A stretch of 64,000 nt of DNA. Source: Irregularibacter muris. GTDB taxonomy: Bacteria > Bacillota > Clostridia > Eubacteriales > Garciellaceae. The notes beneath the pieces are model-generated. The model was not told where the DNA came from, did not search any database, and saw nothing but the letters and a program-made list of their open reading frames with translations. Positions 8,224 to 16,653 of this stretch are shown here, in pieces (the stretch's first letter is position 1; each line of letters opens with the position of its first letter). Both the position numbers and the translations under genes were made by a program. The stretch lies in contig NZ_JANKAS010000003.1 in NCBI RefSeq assembly GCF_024622505.1, positions 186,001-250,000 on the forward strand, given 5' to 3'.

Positions 8224-8572
8224 CCATTCATCCCCTTTTTTATTTTTATTCTATCATAATATTCTATATAACTAGAGGGGTTGTCCTATGAATATTTTAA
8301 TAAGAAAGGGGTTATCGCCACTCTAGCCATACAAAAAGAACTGGAAGAAGCAAAATCAACTCCTAGTTTTTTTATCCTACTTAAGAGATATTAGGAGAGA
8401 ATAATGCACAAAACAAACTCTTCATTTTGCCAGAACAGCAGATAATTTGTAGAAAAAACAAAGAATTTTCCTTATCTCTACATTTTTCTGTAGAAAAGAA
8501 TTATTTCCTGGGTAATATTGTCGACAAAAGGATAATCAGGTAACCTGTCTAGATTCTATAGACCGAAGAGTT
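8224..8572. other. Intergenic region with a degenerate repeat hairpin
   Basis: No gene is recognised. At about 8303-8327 the sequence resembles the GCGGCTACCGCCGC hairpin part of the intergenic repeat at 7308 but is degenerate. A short open stretch at 8310-8390 has no start or ribosome binding site. The right end carries the promoter of the next gene. Confidence 0.4.
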
Positions 8573-8588
8573 GTGAATTTGCTATACT
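8559..8588 (+). promoter_or_regulatory. Candidate promoter of the allophanate-hydrolase-like gene
   Basis: TAGACC (8559-8564) and TATACT (8583-8588) are separated by 18 bp. The -10 element lies inside what would otherwise be the extended reading frame starting at 8573, which supports the later TTG start at 8627. Confidence 0.45.
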
Positions 8589-8626
8589 ATAAGGAAAAGA
8601 ATATCTATTCTAGGGGAGGGAGATCA

Positions 8627-9013
8627 TTGGAGACTGTATTACTAGCTGTAAATGGAACCCTAATGCGTGGTTTAGAACTCAACAAAAACCTTACTGGCAT
8701 TGGGGCTAGATTTCTTCGGGAAGATCAGACAGATTCTTGCTATAGGTTGTGGAGTATTGAGGATAAACATCCTGCCATGATGAGAGTAAGGGAAAAAGGA
8801 ACTAAGATTTCTTTAGAAATATGGGATGTTCCTGTGGAAGGCCTGGTATCGGTACTTTTAAATGAACCACCAGGATTGTCCATTGGTAAAGTAATTCTAC
8901 AAGATAAAAGTGTAATTTTAGGGGTTATCGGTGAACCCTTTTTGTGTATGGATCAGTTGGAAATCACAGAGTTTGGTGGTTGGCGTCCCTATATACAACA
9001 AAGGAAGGCATAA
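8627..9013 (+). CDS. Allophanate hydrolase C-terminal-domain-like protein
   Basis: A stand-alone protein of 128 residues resembling the C-terminal domain of allophanate hydrolase (AtzF/DUR1,2), a gamma-glutamylcyclotransferase-like fold. Seen: VLLAVNGTLMRGLELNKNL at the start, YRLWSIEDKHPAMMRV, and WDVPVEGLVSVLLNEPPGL. In full-length enzymes this domain releases CO2 from N-carboxycarbamate; free-standing copies are often misnamed glutamyl-tRNA amidotransferase. I chose TTG at 8627 because AGGGGAGGG lies just upstream and the frame upstream of it overlaps a promoter. No amidase or urea carboxylase gene is nearby, so its role is open. Confidence 0.7.
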   Translation: METVLLAVNGTLMRGLELNKNLTGIGARFLREDQTDSCYRLWSIEDKHPAMMRVREKGTKISLEIWDVPVEGLVSVLLNEPPGLSIGKVILQDKSVILGVIGEPFLCMDQLEITEFGGWRPYIQQRKA

Positions 9014-9053
9014 TAAGAAGGATGGGATTTCTAGAAATCCCATCCTTCTTATT
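9012..9053. terminator. Bidirectional terminator
   Basis: A perfect 19-bp stem (9012-9030 with 9035-9053) and a CTAG loop lie between two convergent genes. A/T-rich ends give usable tails on either strand. Confidence 0.85.
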
Positions 9054-9094
9054 CCATATCACTACTAATGGACCTCCAGGGCCCTGTATCAATA

Positions 9095-10303
9095 CTAAAA
9101 CATATTCATGAAAAAAGTAATAATTCCTGCATTTAAAAAATCAATAAACAAAGCCCCCACCAAGGGCATTACCAAAAAAGCTGTGGGGGAAGGCCCAAAC
9201 TTTTCTACTACAGAAGTCATATTAGCAATGCCATTGGGGGTTGCTCCCAATCCAAATCCACAATGCCCTGCAGCAATAACGGCTGCATCATAGTCTTTCC
9301 CTAAAACCCTAAAGGTCACAAGATTTGCATACAAAAACATCAAAAGTACTTGGGCCAATACCATGATCAGTAAAGGAATAGCTAAACCTGCCAATTCCCA
9401 CAGCTTCAGACCCATAAGAGCCATAGCTAAAAATAGAGCTAAAGCTATGCTTCCTAAAATATTGATTTCATTCATAGGCACCTCATAGGATTTGGTAAGA
9501 TCAGAAATATTTCTCATTATAGCTCCCAATAACATAGCCCCAATATAAGAAGGCAAGGTAATGCCAGCATCTTGAATAATAGCAGATAAAACACTCCCTA
9601 TACCCATAGCGATAAGTAATTCAAAGGCCGCTATGGAAAAATTGCGATCAACCAATGGCTCTTCCTTGTTTTCTATTAGGGCTGCCTCCATAAATTGGTC
9701 ATCTGTCGAAAGTTTACTTTCTTCCTTTTTATCCACTAAGCCATACTTTGTGATTAGCCTATTGGCAGTAGGCCCTCCAATCATGCTACCAGCCAATAAC
9801 CCAAAGGTTGCGGCTGCAAAGGCTATAGTGTTCGCTCCTGGAATCCCCGCATTTTCAATAAGGATTCCAAAGGATCCCGCCGTTGCATGGCCTCCTGTCA
9901 TAGGTATGGATCCTGTAGCTAAGCCAATGAGGGGATGAAGTCCTAGTAGATCTGCTAGGGATATCCCTAGAATATTTTGTAAAACCACCAATATAACTGC
10001 ACAGAAAAAGAATACCAATACCTTTAGCCCTCCCTTTTTTAAGGACTTAAAGCTTGCACTAAACCCTACAGATGTAAAAAATGCTGTCATAGCAAGGGTT
10101 TGAAGAGTAGTATCTATATTAAATTCCAGAATATTTTTTTCTTTAAGAATCCAGGCTACCAATGCAAAGATCAATCCCCCTACCACAGGTGTGGGGATGC
10201 AATATTTTCTCAATACCCTAAATTTATTTTCCACCAAATTCCCCAATAATAATACCATCACTCCTAAAGCAGCGGATTGCATCATGTCAAGTGTTATGAT
10301 CAA
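9095..10303 (-). CDS. gltS: Sodium/glutamate symporter
   Basis: Membrane transporter that takes up glutamate with sodium ions. The 402 residues form about ten to twelve hydrophobic segments and contain GltS family blocks: IPTPVVGGLIFAL, LLGLHPLIGLATGSIPMTGGHATAGSFG in the first half and the repeat-related GHCGFGLGATPNGIANM near the C-terminus. Two Gly-rich re-entrant regions are therefore present. I chose the TTG at 10303, which has AGAGGTG 5 nt upstream; the in-frame ATG 33 bp earlier has no ribosome binding site. A hydrophilic loop about residues 195-225 separates the halves. Transcribed alone. Confidence 0.92.
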   Translation of the reverse strand: MIITLDMMQSAALGVMVLLLGNLVENKFRVLRKYCIPTPVVGGLIFALVAWILKEKNILEFNIDTTLQTLAMTAFFTSVGFSASFKSLKKGGLKVLVFFFCAVILVVLQNILGISLADLLGLHPLIGLATGSIPMTGGHATAGSFGILIENAGIPGANTIAFAAATFGLLAGSMIGGPTANRLITKYGLVDKKEESKLSTDDQFMEAALIENKEEPLVDRNFSIAAFELLIAMGIGSVLSAIIQDAGITLPSYIGAMLLGAIMRNISDLTKSYEVPMNEINILGSIALALFLAMALMGLKLWELAGLAIPLLIMVLAQVLLMFLYANLVTFRVLGKDYDAAVIAAGHCGFGLGATPNGIANMTSVVEKFGPSPTAFLVMPLVGALFIDFLNAGIITFFMNMF

Positions 10304-10699
10304 AGTATCACCTCTATTGTTTTTTAGATTTCTCATTATTTGTTTATTTTATTTGTTTATCGAATGAAATATTATGATTATTATTCGCTATTCCTGGTAG
10401 AAAAACTCAGTGAATAAACTAGAAAGGCATTTTAAAATGGAGGAAATCTTATTTTTAGGGGAGATTCTTTTTATGGTGAAAACATATCTTATTATTTTAT
10501 AATAATTTTTTACAATATGCAACAACCATATAATGTTAGGAGACAAGCCATAGAATAAACATTGAAAACATAATCATTAAAGATATCCCTTTATATTGTG
10601 TATTTTTTTATTGGAACATTATTGTTTCAAAGGATCTATTAAACTATAATAAGTATGTAAGTGCACAGAAAATAGTTTTTAACATGAGGGGGTTAAACA
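10304..10699. other. Divergent intergenic region between gltS and the LCP gene
   Basis: AT-rich region holding the promoter of the LCP gene (10622-10650). No clear gltS promoter, gene or structured RNA was recognised in it. Confidence 0.5.
10622..10650 (+). promoter_or_regulatory. Sigma-A promoter of the LCP gene
   Basis: TTGTTT (10622-10627) and a perfect TATAAT (10645-10650) are separated by 17 bp, about 50 bp before the start codon at 10700. Confidence 0.7.
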
Positions 10700-11632
10700 A
10701 TGACAAAGAAAAAGAAATCTTCTTTTAAAAAATATATATTGGGGACGCTGGTCATTCTTTTATGTCTTGTACTGGGTACAGGCTATTATGTCTACAATCT
10801 GCTCAATCAGGTGGCGACTGGCCCTATAATTGATTCCAATGAGGAATTGGGGATAAAGGAAGACAACAAGACACCAAAGGTGACCAATATTGCTCTCTTT
10901 GGATTAGATAGGCGAAATCCCAATGAGAATAGTCGATCCGATAGTATTATGATTGCCACTTTAGATCTAAATACCAAGAAAATTAAGCTGACTTCTATTA
11001 TGAGAGATACTTATGTGAATATTCCTGGCAGAGGGATGGATAAAATCAATCATGCCTATGCCTTTGGTGGCCCTCAATTGGCCCTCAAAACCATCAATGA
11101 AAACTTTGATATGAATATTAGAGATTATGTCATGGTAGACTTTTTTGGTCTTATGGATATTGTTGATGACTTAGGCGGAATAGAAATTGACATTAAGGAT
11201 TATGAAGTATCTAGAGCCAAAGTCAGTGGAACGGGTGTGCAAACACTAAATGGGGAGCAGGCCCTGGCCTATTCTAGAATTCGTTATGCAGGAAATGGAG
11301 ATTATGAAAGAACAGAGAGACAAAGAGTCGTACTAGAGCAGATCATGAATAAGATAATGGGAGCCGGAGCTATGCAATATCCTAAGATGATCAGTAAGCT
11401 ACTGCCCCATGTGGAGACGAGTCTGACTAAGCCTGAAATGCTAAAACTAGGTACTTCTGCCTTTACTCATGGAGTACGGTCTATAGATCAGTATCGAATT
11501 CCTGTGGATGGTTATGCTAAGGGACAAAAGATGAATGGGGTTTATTATTTAGTGCCCCAGGATTTGGCGGCTAATGTGAATTTTTTGCATGAATATATTT
11601 ATGAAAAAGATGGGATAGAGGTCAAAAATTAA
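10700..11632 (+). CDS. LytR-CpsA-Psr (LCP) family cell-wall ligase
   Basis: Membrane-anchored enzyme that attaches anionic glycopolymers such as teichoic acids to peptidoglycan. A basic N-terminus is followed by one transmembrane helix (about residues 13-33). The extracellular LCP domain shows NIALFGLDRR, RSDSIMIATLD, LTSIMRDTYVNIPG, KINHAYAFGG and the Arg-rich YSRIRYAGNGDYERTERQR, which carry the conserved Asp and Arg residues that bind the pyrophosphate-lipid donor. At 310 residues it is typical. Start has GAGGGGG upstream. It is a monocistronic unit ended by a strong hairpin. Confidence 0.95.
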   Translation: MTKKKKSSFKKYILGTLVILLCLVLGTGYYVYNLLNQVATGPIIDSNEELGIKEDNKTPKVTNIALFGLDRRNPNENSRSDSIMIATLDLNTKKIKLTSIMRDTYVNIPGRGMDKINHAYAFGGPQLALKTINENFDMNIRDYVMVDFFGLMDIVDDLGGIEIDIKDYEVSRAKVSGTGVQTLNGEQALAYSRIRYAGNGDYERTERQRVVLEQIMNKIMGAGAMQYPKMISKLLPHVETSLTKPEMLKLGTSAFTHGVRSIDQYRIPVDGYAKGQKMNGVYYLVPQDLAANVNFLHEYIYEKDGIEVKN

Positions 11633-11634
11633 AA

Positions 11635-11677
11635 GATAGAAAAGGCCAACTGCTATAAGCAGTTGGCCTTTTCTATC
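11635..11677. terminator. Bidirectional terminator between the LCP gene and manA
   Basis: A perfect 20-bp stem (11635-11654 with 11658-11677) with a three-base loop lies directly after the LCP stop codon. It also serves the convergent manA gene. Confidence 0.9.
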
Positions 11678-11698
11678 CTTTAATGTAGATATATCCTT

Positions 11699-12646
11699 CT
11701 AAACATGAGAGATAACCATTGCAAAGTTTCCTTGGAGATTATATTTTTTCACTTCCGAAGTTATCATAAAATGATCTCCTTTGGTAACATGATATTCCTC
11801 TTCTCCTATTTTTATTTTTCCTTCTCCCTGAATAATACTGCAAAGCGTAAAAGGAGTATTATTCTCTACATCACTATATCCATTTATCTCATATTTTTCC
11901 ACTGTAAAATATTCTGACTGAATAAGCCTAGTCTTGGTCATTCCCTCTATGTTTTGTACTTCTAGTTCATATTGTCTATTCTTAAAGGGTACTTCGATAA
12001 CATCCTTAGATTTTTCTATATGAAGTTCTCTTAAATTTCCCTGTTGATCTCTTCGATCATAATCATAAAGTCTATAGGTAGTATCAGAGTTTTGTTGTAT
12101 TTCTAATACTAAAGTCCCCGCCTTAAGGGCATGTACTGTACCACTGGGCACATAGAAGAAGTCACCTTTTTTGATAGGAGTGCTTTGCAATAAATCCGCC
12201 CACCTACCTTGATCTATCATTTCATCTAGTTCTTCTTTATTCTTTGCATTAATTCCATAAACTAGCTTAGCCTCTTTATCACAATCTAAGATATACCAGC
12301 ATTCTGTCTTTCCCAGTTCTCCATTTTCATTTTCTCTAGCGTAGTCATCCCTTGGATGTACTTGCACCGATAGATCTTCATGGGCATCAATGATTTTTAC
12401 CAGTAAGGGGAACTTTTCTCCCTGAATTCCACCAAAAATTTCCCTATGATTTTCCCAGAGTTCTCCTAGGGTTTGTCCTTTGAATTGACCATTTTTTACT
12501 ATACTTTGCCCATTGGGATGGGCGGCAACAGCCCAGCACTCTCCTGTTTTATCCGATGGGATATCATATCCAAAGTCTCTTAACTTATTACCACCCCATA
12601 TTTTTTCTTTAAAAATAGGTTCAAAAAAAAGTACTGAATTACTCAT
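11699..12646 (-). CDS. manA: Mannose-6-phosphate isomerase, class I
   Basis: Interconverts mannose 6-phosphate and fructose 6-phosphate, feeding mannose into glycolysis, in the cytoplasm. The 315 residues are the short Firmicute form. Seen: EKIWGG near the N-terminus, the zinc ligands in LSVQVHPRDDYA and in TECWYILD, the loop PSGTVHALKAGTLVLEIQQ with the third His ligand, and the family YDYDR. The start codon has a TAGGAGGTAAGG site. Standing alone, it may nevertheless be the enzyme that processes mannose released by the three GH38 mannosidases elsewhere in the window. Confidence 0.95.
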   Translation of the reverse strand: MSNSVLFFEPIFKEKIWGGNKLRDFGYDIPSDKTGECWAVAAHPNGQSIVKNGQFKGQTLGELWENHREIFGGIQGEKFPLLVKIIDAHEDLSVQVHPRDDYARENENGELGKTECWYILDCDKEAKLVYGINAKNKEELDEMIDQGRWADLLQSTPIKKGDFFYVPSGTVHALKAGTLVLEIQQNSDTTYRLYDYDRRDQQGNLRELHIEKSKDVIEVPFKNRQYELEVQNIEGMTKTRLIQSEYFTVEKYEINGYSDVENNTPFTLCSIIQGEGKIKIGEEEYHVTKGDHFMITSEVKKYNLQGNFAMVISHV

Positions 12647-12708
12647 TTCCTTACCTCCTATTCTTTAGATAGCCTTATTATTGTCTTATATTGAGATTCT
12701 TTATATGC

Positions 12709-12950
12709 TTATTTTAACATAAAATCCTCATGATTTTTATAATACTCTTTCCACAATTTTTCATATTCCCTAATCTTAGGACGATATTGTCGTTCTGGGT
12801 AAATCTCTCCTCCATGTAATTTAAGCCCCCAAAACCTGATTAAATAGTTCTAGTAACACATCTTTCATACCAGAAGCATTGAAGACCAATTCTACCGCAA
12901 TGATGAGAAAGCCAATGAGTTTACTAAACTCACGCTTAAAGCGCGGATAA
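12709..12950 (-). pseudogene. Unrecognised gene remnants
   Basis: Two open minus-strand stretches read like protein but have no start codons. One of about 43 residues ends at 12821 (includes KLIGFLIIAVELVFNASG and ends VLGA). The second, in another frame, covers 12709-12849 (contains LHGGEIYPERQYRPKIREYE) and ends with TAA at 12709. Both look like C-terminal ends of decayed genes. I do not recognise either family. Confidence 0.35.
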
Positions 12951-13191
12951 TTAGATTTTTATACTATTTAAAGATAAAGAAAGCAGGTAAAAACCCGCTT
13001 TTACCCATACATAAACATTACATAATTTGCATAGGATTAGATCTTAAATTGAATTCCAGTTAAGGTATATGTCAAATAAGGTTAATTTTATGTTAATTTA
13101 TAACAATAATAAAATGCAGTAATGCTTCTATCCCTTGCCTTTTCTAATTTTTATCGTCTTATATATCTTTCTTTCAAATAAAACTATCTCT

Positions 13192-13219
13192 TTGCAATTT
13201 AAATAAAAGATGGTATTAT
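13192..13219 (+). promoter_or_regulatory. Candidate promoter of the GPP34/MerR pair
   Basis: TTGCAA (13192-13197) and TATTAT (13214-13219) are separated by 16 bp, about 55 bp before the GPP34 start codon. Confidence 0.4.
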
Positions 13220-13224
13220 AAGAT

Positions 13225-13245
13225 AAGTAGTAAGTAGTAAGTAGT
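13225..13245 (+). repeat. Heptanucleotide tandem repeat in the 5' leader
   Basis: Three perfect head-to-tail copies of AAGTAGT lie between the candidate promoter and the ribosome binding site (AAGGAGG at 13262) of the GPP34 gene. Such arrays can change copy number by slippage; being outside the coding region, this would alter leader length, not reading frame. Confidence 0.7.
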
Positions 13246-13273
13246 ATGTTCCATTCAATATAAGGAGGTAATT

Positions 13274-13924
13274 ATGGATTATTCAATTTCTCAAAGTTTT
13301 TTATTATGTGTCTTAAAAGAAGACGGAACAATACCTAAATTAAGTCTAGATGAAAACTGGTTAATCGCTGCAGGTATGTTGGATCTCATACTAAATGATA
13401 TAATCGACTATGTGGATGAAAAAATACAAGTAAAGGGCGAGCTTCCTAGAAATCTATCTTATTTAAAAACATTCTATACTTTCCTTAAGTCATCGGATAA
13501 AAGTGCCAAGAGTGTGGTAATAGAATTTTCTACAAAAGATTTAGGAAAATCTAAGACTAAATTATTTAAAGCTATAGCAAAATCACTTGCAGAAGTAAAT
13601 GCAGTGAAAATAGATAGTAAAGCGAATTTTCTCTCAAGTAGCGAATCTTACATCCCAAATAAAGTTGAAGTTAAAAAAATCATAGAAGAGATTAGGGCTG
13701 AATTACTTGAGGATGGACCAGTTACCCAAGAGAATACAGTACTCTCTATGTTATTGGACAAATCTTCTCATCTAAAAGATTACTTCTCAAAACATGAAAG
13801 AAATAAGTTAAATGAAAAAATGGAGGAAATACGAAATTCCCCTGTAAATAGCCCTGTTAAAGAAGCTATGGAATCAACTATTCTATTAATATCTATTTTG
13901 GCTATATTCTTAGGAGTTATTTAA
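13274..13924 (+). CDS. GPP34 (GOLPH3/VPS74-like) family protein
   Basis: A 216-residue protein resembling the bacterial GPP34 family, related to the eukaryotic Golgi phosphoprotein GOLPH3 that binds phosphatidylinositol 4-phosphate. The N-terminal half has the family pattern: SQSFLLCVLKEDGTI, then DENWLIAAGMLDLILNDII. The middle is helical (VEVKKIIEEIRAELLEDG, then MLLDKSSHLKDYFSKHERNKL). Residues about 200-216 (STILLISILAIFLGVI) form a hydrophobic tail, so the protein may be anchored in the membrane by its C-terminus. Ribosome binding site AAGGAGG. It is followed after 3 bp by a MerR-type gene. Function of the bacterial family is not established. Confidence 0.7.
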   Translation: MDYSISQSFLLCVLKEDGTIPKLSLDENWLIAAGMLDLILNDIIDYVDEKIQVKGELPRNLSYLKTFYTFLKSSDKSAKSVVIEFSTKDLGKSKTKLFKAIAKSLAEVNAVKIDSKANFLSSSESYIPNKVEVKKIIEEIRAELLEDGPVTQENTVLSMLLDKSSHLKDYFSKHERNKLNEKMEEIRNSPVNSPVKEAMESTILLISILAIFLGVI

Positions 13925-13927
13925 TAG

Positions 13928-14191
13928 ATGGCTAGAAGAAGAACAGATAAAGTTATAAGTAGTTCTGAATTTGTAACTATCGGAGAGCTAGTTAGGTTAA
14001 CAGATATTCGTTATAGTACTTTAAAATATTATACCGAGTGTGGTCTACTACCATTTTTTCAAGAAGATACGAATCTTACAAGACGTTATAATAGAATAGA
14101 TTCAATTGATAGACTGGATATAATAGAAAAACTTAAAAAAGAAGGAAAATCCATAGCAGAAATAAAATCAACATTAAAATCGGATAAATAG
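13928..14191 (+). CDS. MerR-type helix-turn-helix protein, short
   Basis: An 87-residue protein with a MerR-like winged helix-turn-helix: TIGELVRLTDIRYSTLKYY, GLLPF, then TRRYNRIDSIDRLDIIEKL. It lacks the long dimerisation helix and effector domain of full MerR proteins; only about 15 residues follow the DNA-binding region. It starts 3 bp after the GPP34 stop codon and has no ribosome binding site of its own beyond the end of that gene, so the two are probably translationally coupled. It may regulate the pair or work as a small partner. Confidence 0.75.
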   Translation: MARRRTDKVISSSEFVTIGELVRLTDIRYSTLKYYTECGLLPFFQEDTNLTRRYNRIDSIDRLDIIEKLKKEGKSIAEIKSTLKSDK

Positions 14192-14216
14192 TCAGGTTCT
14201 TGCCTGACTATTTATC
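14183..14216 (+). terminator. Terminator of the GPP34/MerR unit
   Basis: A 14-bp stem (GATAAATAGTCAGG with CCTGACTATTTATC) and a 6-nt loop overlap the MerR-type stop codon. The right arm overlaps the last codons of the converging ABC permease remnant. Confidence 0.7.
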
Positions 14217-14606
14217 TATAATAAAATCTTTTAAGTTATAACTTTCGGCTGTAAATAATGCCATTACTATAAAACTAATTATAAGTATATTTGGAAAAAA
14301 TACTGTTCTTTCCAAACTATCAAATATCCAATACTGTGGAGTAAATTTACCTATATATCTAATAATTTTTAGCACCTCTTGATACTATTCATCATAGGCA
14401 ACCATAGACAAAAATAAGGTTAGCATAGATATCAAAGCAGCTGTTGTACCTGCAATTTCAGGATTTTTAAAGATTCTTCCTATTGCCAATGATAAGCTAA
14501 TAGAAAATGCAGATGCCAAAACAAAGTTCATTGTTATAATTGGAAAGTTAACCATTTCATAACCAACTAATAAAGATCCTATCAAGACAACTACAGAATT
14601 GGACAC
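14208..14606 (-). pseudogene. ABC-2 type permease fragment with an in-frame stop
   Basis: Minus-strand remnant of about 133 codons with the C-terminal part of an ABC-2 permease: hydrophobic segments VVVLIGSLLVG and MNFVLASAFSISLSLAIG, the FKNPEIAGTTAALISMLTLF region, an in-frame TAG at 14385-14387, then EVLKIIRYIGKFTPQYWIFD and a last membrane segment ending NLKDFIIDK. The N-terminal half, the start codon and the partner ATPase are missing, so this is a decayed gene. Confidence 0.75.
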
Positions 14607-14678
14607 AACATCTGAATTGTAAAAATGATATTTTTACAAATAGGCTACCTCTCACTTGCCCTCTGGCTTAAGATGGAT

Positions 14679-16649
14679 TTATAAAACATATAGATTTTTT
14701 ATAGATTTTAAGAAAAGATTGATATTATTCTCTTCCATTAATTTTTTGAGTACTTCCTTATTTGCAGTCAAATTATTTAAAAACTTGAAAAAATTCCTCA
14801 TTGTATTATCCTTGGAATAATCATCTTTTTTCACCGCCAAAAGAAATATAATCTGGACCTGATCTCTATCCCATACAATTGGTTTTCTTAGTGTAAGGAT
14901 ACTTATGGTTGAAGATATAATGTGATCTGTACTCCCATGGGGTATAGCCAGAAAATTACCTATCTCTGTGGAATCTACAGCTTCTCTTTTTAACACCGTA
15001 GAAAAAAATTTTTCATCTATTCGCCCTGTCCTTTGTAATTCATCTGTAATAAATTTTATAATTTCTATTTTATTTTTAAAATTTTTATTTAAAAATATAA
15101 ATTCATTATAGATAAATTTATGAGCTTTTCTGTCCTTTTTTAAATCCATAGTCATTAGATGTTTATTTATTGCCTCTTCAATTTTTTTCTCCTCTGTTTG
15201 ATCGATAATAGAATTTATCTTTATGTAGTTTATATGATATTTATCAATATCTACGGTTGAAAATATAAAGTTTACTGAGTTACTTTTTGTATATTCTCTA
15301 ATTTCTTTAACAGAAATACTCCCTTTAAAATCAATCCATGGAAATATTTTTTCCAACTTTATTTTCAGGTAATTGGAAATCCCTATTCCAAGATGACATA
15401 GAATAATCGCTGAATATTTTTTAGGAGGATCCTTCCTATTCCTTTCAATAGAGGCCTGAAAATGGATGGTTATATATGCCACCTCCTCCTTTGGAATGTT
15501 CATATTGTATTGGGTATTAAATCTATCTATAATATCTAAAACTTCATAGTATAAATATGGGCTCATTTGTTTTATCTTATCCAATATTGGATTTTCCAAT
15601 GATAGGCCATAATTAATCCTATTAAGGGAGGCGTATAAATGTAGCCTTAAAGCTTGTATTAATATTCCATCAGACTTAAAGGATGTTTCCCCGATCTTTT
15701 CTAAATTATCTAATAATCTATCCATTAAAATATCTACAATATTTGCTTCTGAACTATGTATAAAATTACTTAATTCAATGGTATTGTCCCCATTATATTT
15801 TGCTCCTAATAGATGTATAGCTAAATAAATGATTTCATCCTCTGGAAATCTTATAGAAAAGACCTCTTCTAGATTTCTAGCTAACTTCATTGCCCATGAA
15901 TACTGAATTTTTGGTGCCACTAAATCTTTTTTACTTCTGGAGAGTTTTATAGATTGATTTAGTTTTATCCTCTTTATCATAAAAAGAATATGTATAGTTA
16001 ATGCGTCACTCGATTCATCAACAAAAGATATCTCCATATGATTTTGTAAGTCCACGATAGCCTTGTTAACCATCTCTATCTCATAGGGCATAAAAATACT
16101 TTTCAAACTATCTTTAGCTTTATTAAACTCTCCTTGATTCTTGATGGCCTGTGCCAATGCTTCTCTCTTATCCTTCTCTACCCCTTCAATATAATTTCCC
16201 ACCCTCTGTTTCGAAATAATTTTCAAATTATATTTTTCCAATTGTCTTCTGATTTCAACTAGATCATCTGCAATAACCTTTTTATTTACATAATATTTCT
16301 TTGAAAACTCCTTTAATGTCATGGCCTTTGTTGACATTAATAATGTATATGCCAATTCAAATCTTCGCTCACGGGTAGATAATGTTTCTTCATTTAAGCA
16401 ACTACTTCCTAGAACATGGTTAAGAGTCCATCTAGAATTTTCTTTCACTCTTAAGCAAATTCCTTTTCCTTTGATTCGATCAAGCTTTAAATCAGAAGAA
16501 AACTTGCTAAGATATTTTTCTACCTTATTAAGGGAATTCCTAATGGTCTTATCTGAACAATTTTCATGTTCAGCCATTTCCCGAACCAATACAAAGGTAT
16601 TCTTTCTTTCATATAAAATTCTTATCAAGTTTTCTTCTCTTCTATTCAT
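14679..16649 (-). CDS. PRD-containing PTS-regulated transcription activator (MtlR/ManR type)
   Basis: Transcription regulator controlled by PTS phosphorylation. Domain order in 656 residues: helix-turn-helix (1-65), second winged-helix/Mga-like domain (about 85-160), PRD1 (about 175-290) and PRD2 (about 300-410) with conserved His in LAIHLLGAK and AYITIHFQAS, a galactitol-type EIIB domain with Cys in ILCHLGIGIS (about 420-505), and an EIIA domain with active His in LAIPHGSTDH (about 515-656). It is the last gene of the operon, 4 bp after the GH38 gene, and probably controls the mannoside PTS genes. Confidence 0.9.
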   Translation of the reverse strand: MNRREENLIRILYERKNTFVLVREMAEHENCSDKTIRNSLNKVEKYLSKFSSDLKLDRIKGKGICLRVKENSRWTLNHVLGSSCLNEETLSTRERRFELAYTLLMSTKAMTLKEFSKKYYVNKKVIADDLVEIRRQLEKYNLKIISKQRVGNYIEGVEKDKREALAQAIKNQGEFNKAKDSLKSIFMPYEIEMVNKAIVDLQNHMEISFVDESSDALTIHILFMIKRIKLNQSIKLSRSKKDLVAPKIQYSWAMKLARNLEEVFSIRFPEDEIIYLAIHLLGAKYNGDNTIELSNFIHSSEANIVDILMDRLLDNLEKIGETSFKSDGILIQALRLHLYASLNRINYGLSLENPILDKIKQMSPYLYYEVLDIIDRFNTQYNMNIPKEEVAYITIHFQASIERNRKDPPKKYSAIILCHLGIGISNYLKIKLEKIFPWIDFKGSISVKEIREYTKSNSVNFIFSTVDIDKYHINYIKINSIIDQTEEKKIEEAINKHLMTMDLKKDRKAHKFIYNEFIFLNKNFKNKIEIIKFITDELQRTGRIDEKFFSTVLKREAVDSTEIGNFLAIPHGSTDHIISSTISILTLRKPIVWDRDQVQIIFLLAVKKDDYSKDNTMRNFFKFLNNLTANKEVLKKLMEENNINLFLKSIKNLYVL

Positions 16650-16653
16650 AAAC

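Larger units (their letters stand above)
12647..13273. other. Intergenic region with gene debris
   Basis: A 627-bp stretch. Its left part holds two short minus-strand coding remnants (listed separately as one pseudogene); its right part is AT-rich and contains the promoter and a 7-bp tandem repeat upstream of the GPP34 gene. Confidence 0.5.

Noticed and set aside
12709-12849. Remnant read as the C-terminus of an FGGY sugar kinase
   Set aside because: The Tyr/Lys-rich helical end looks similar in composition, but no specific motif supports it.
13225-13245. Short tandem array that might suggest a CRISPR
   Set aside because: The units are 7 bp with no spacers; no cas genes are in the window. 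No CRISPR array was seen anywhere.
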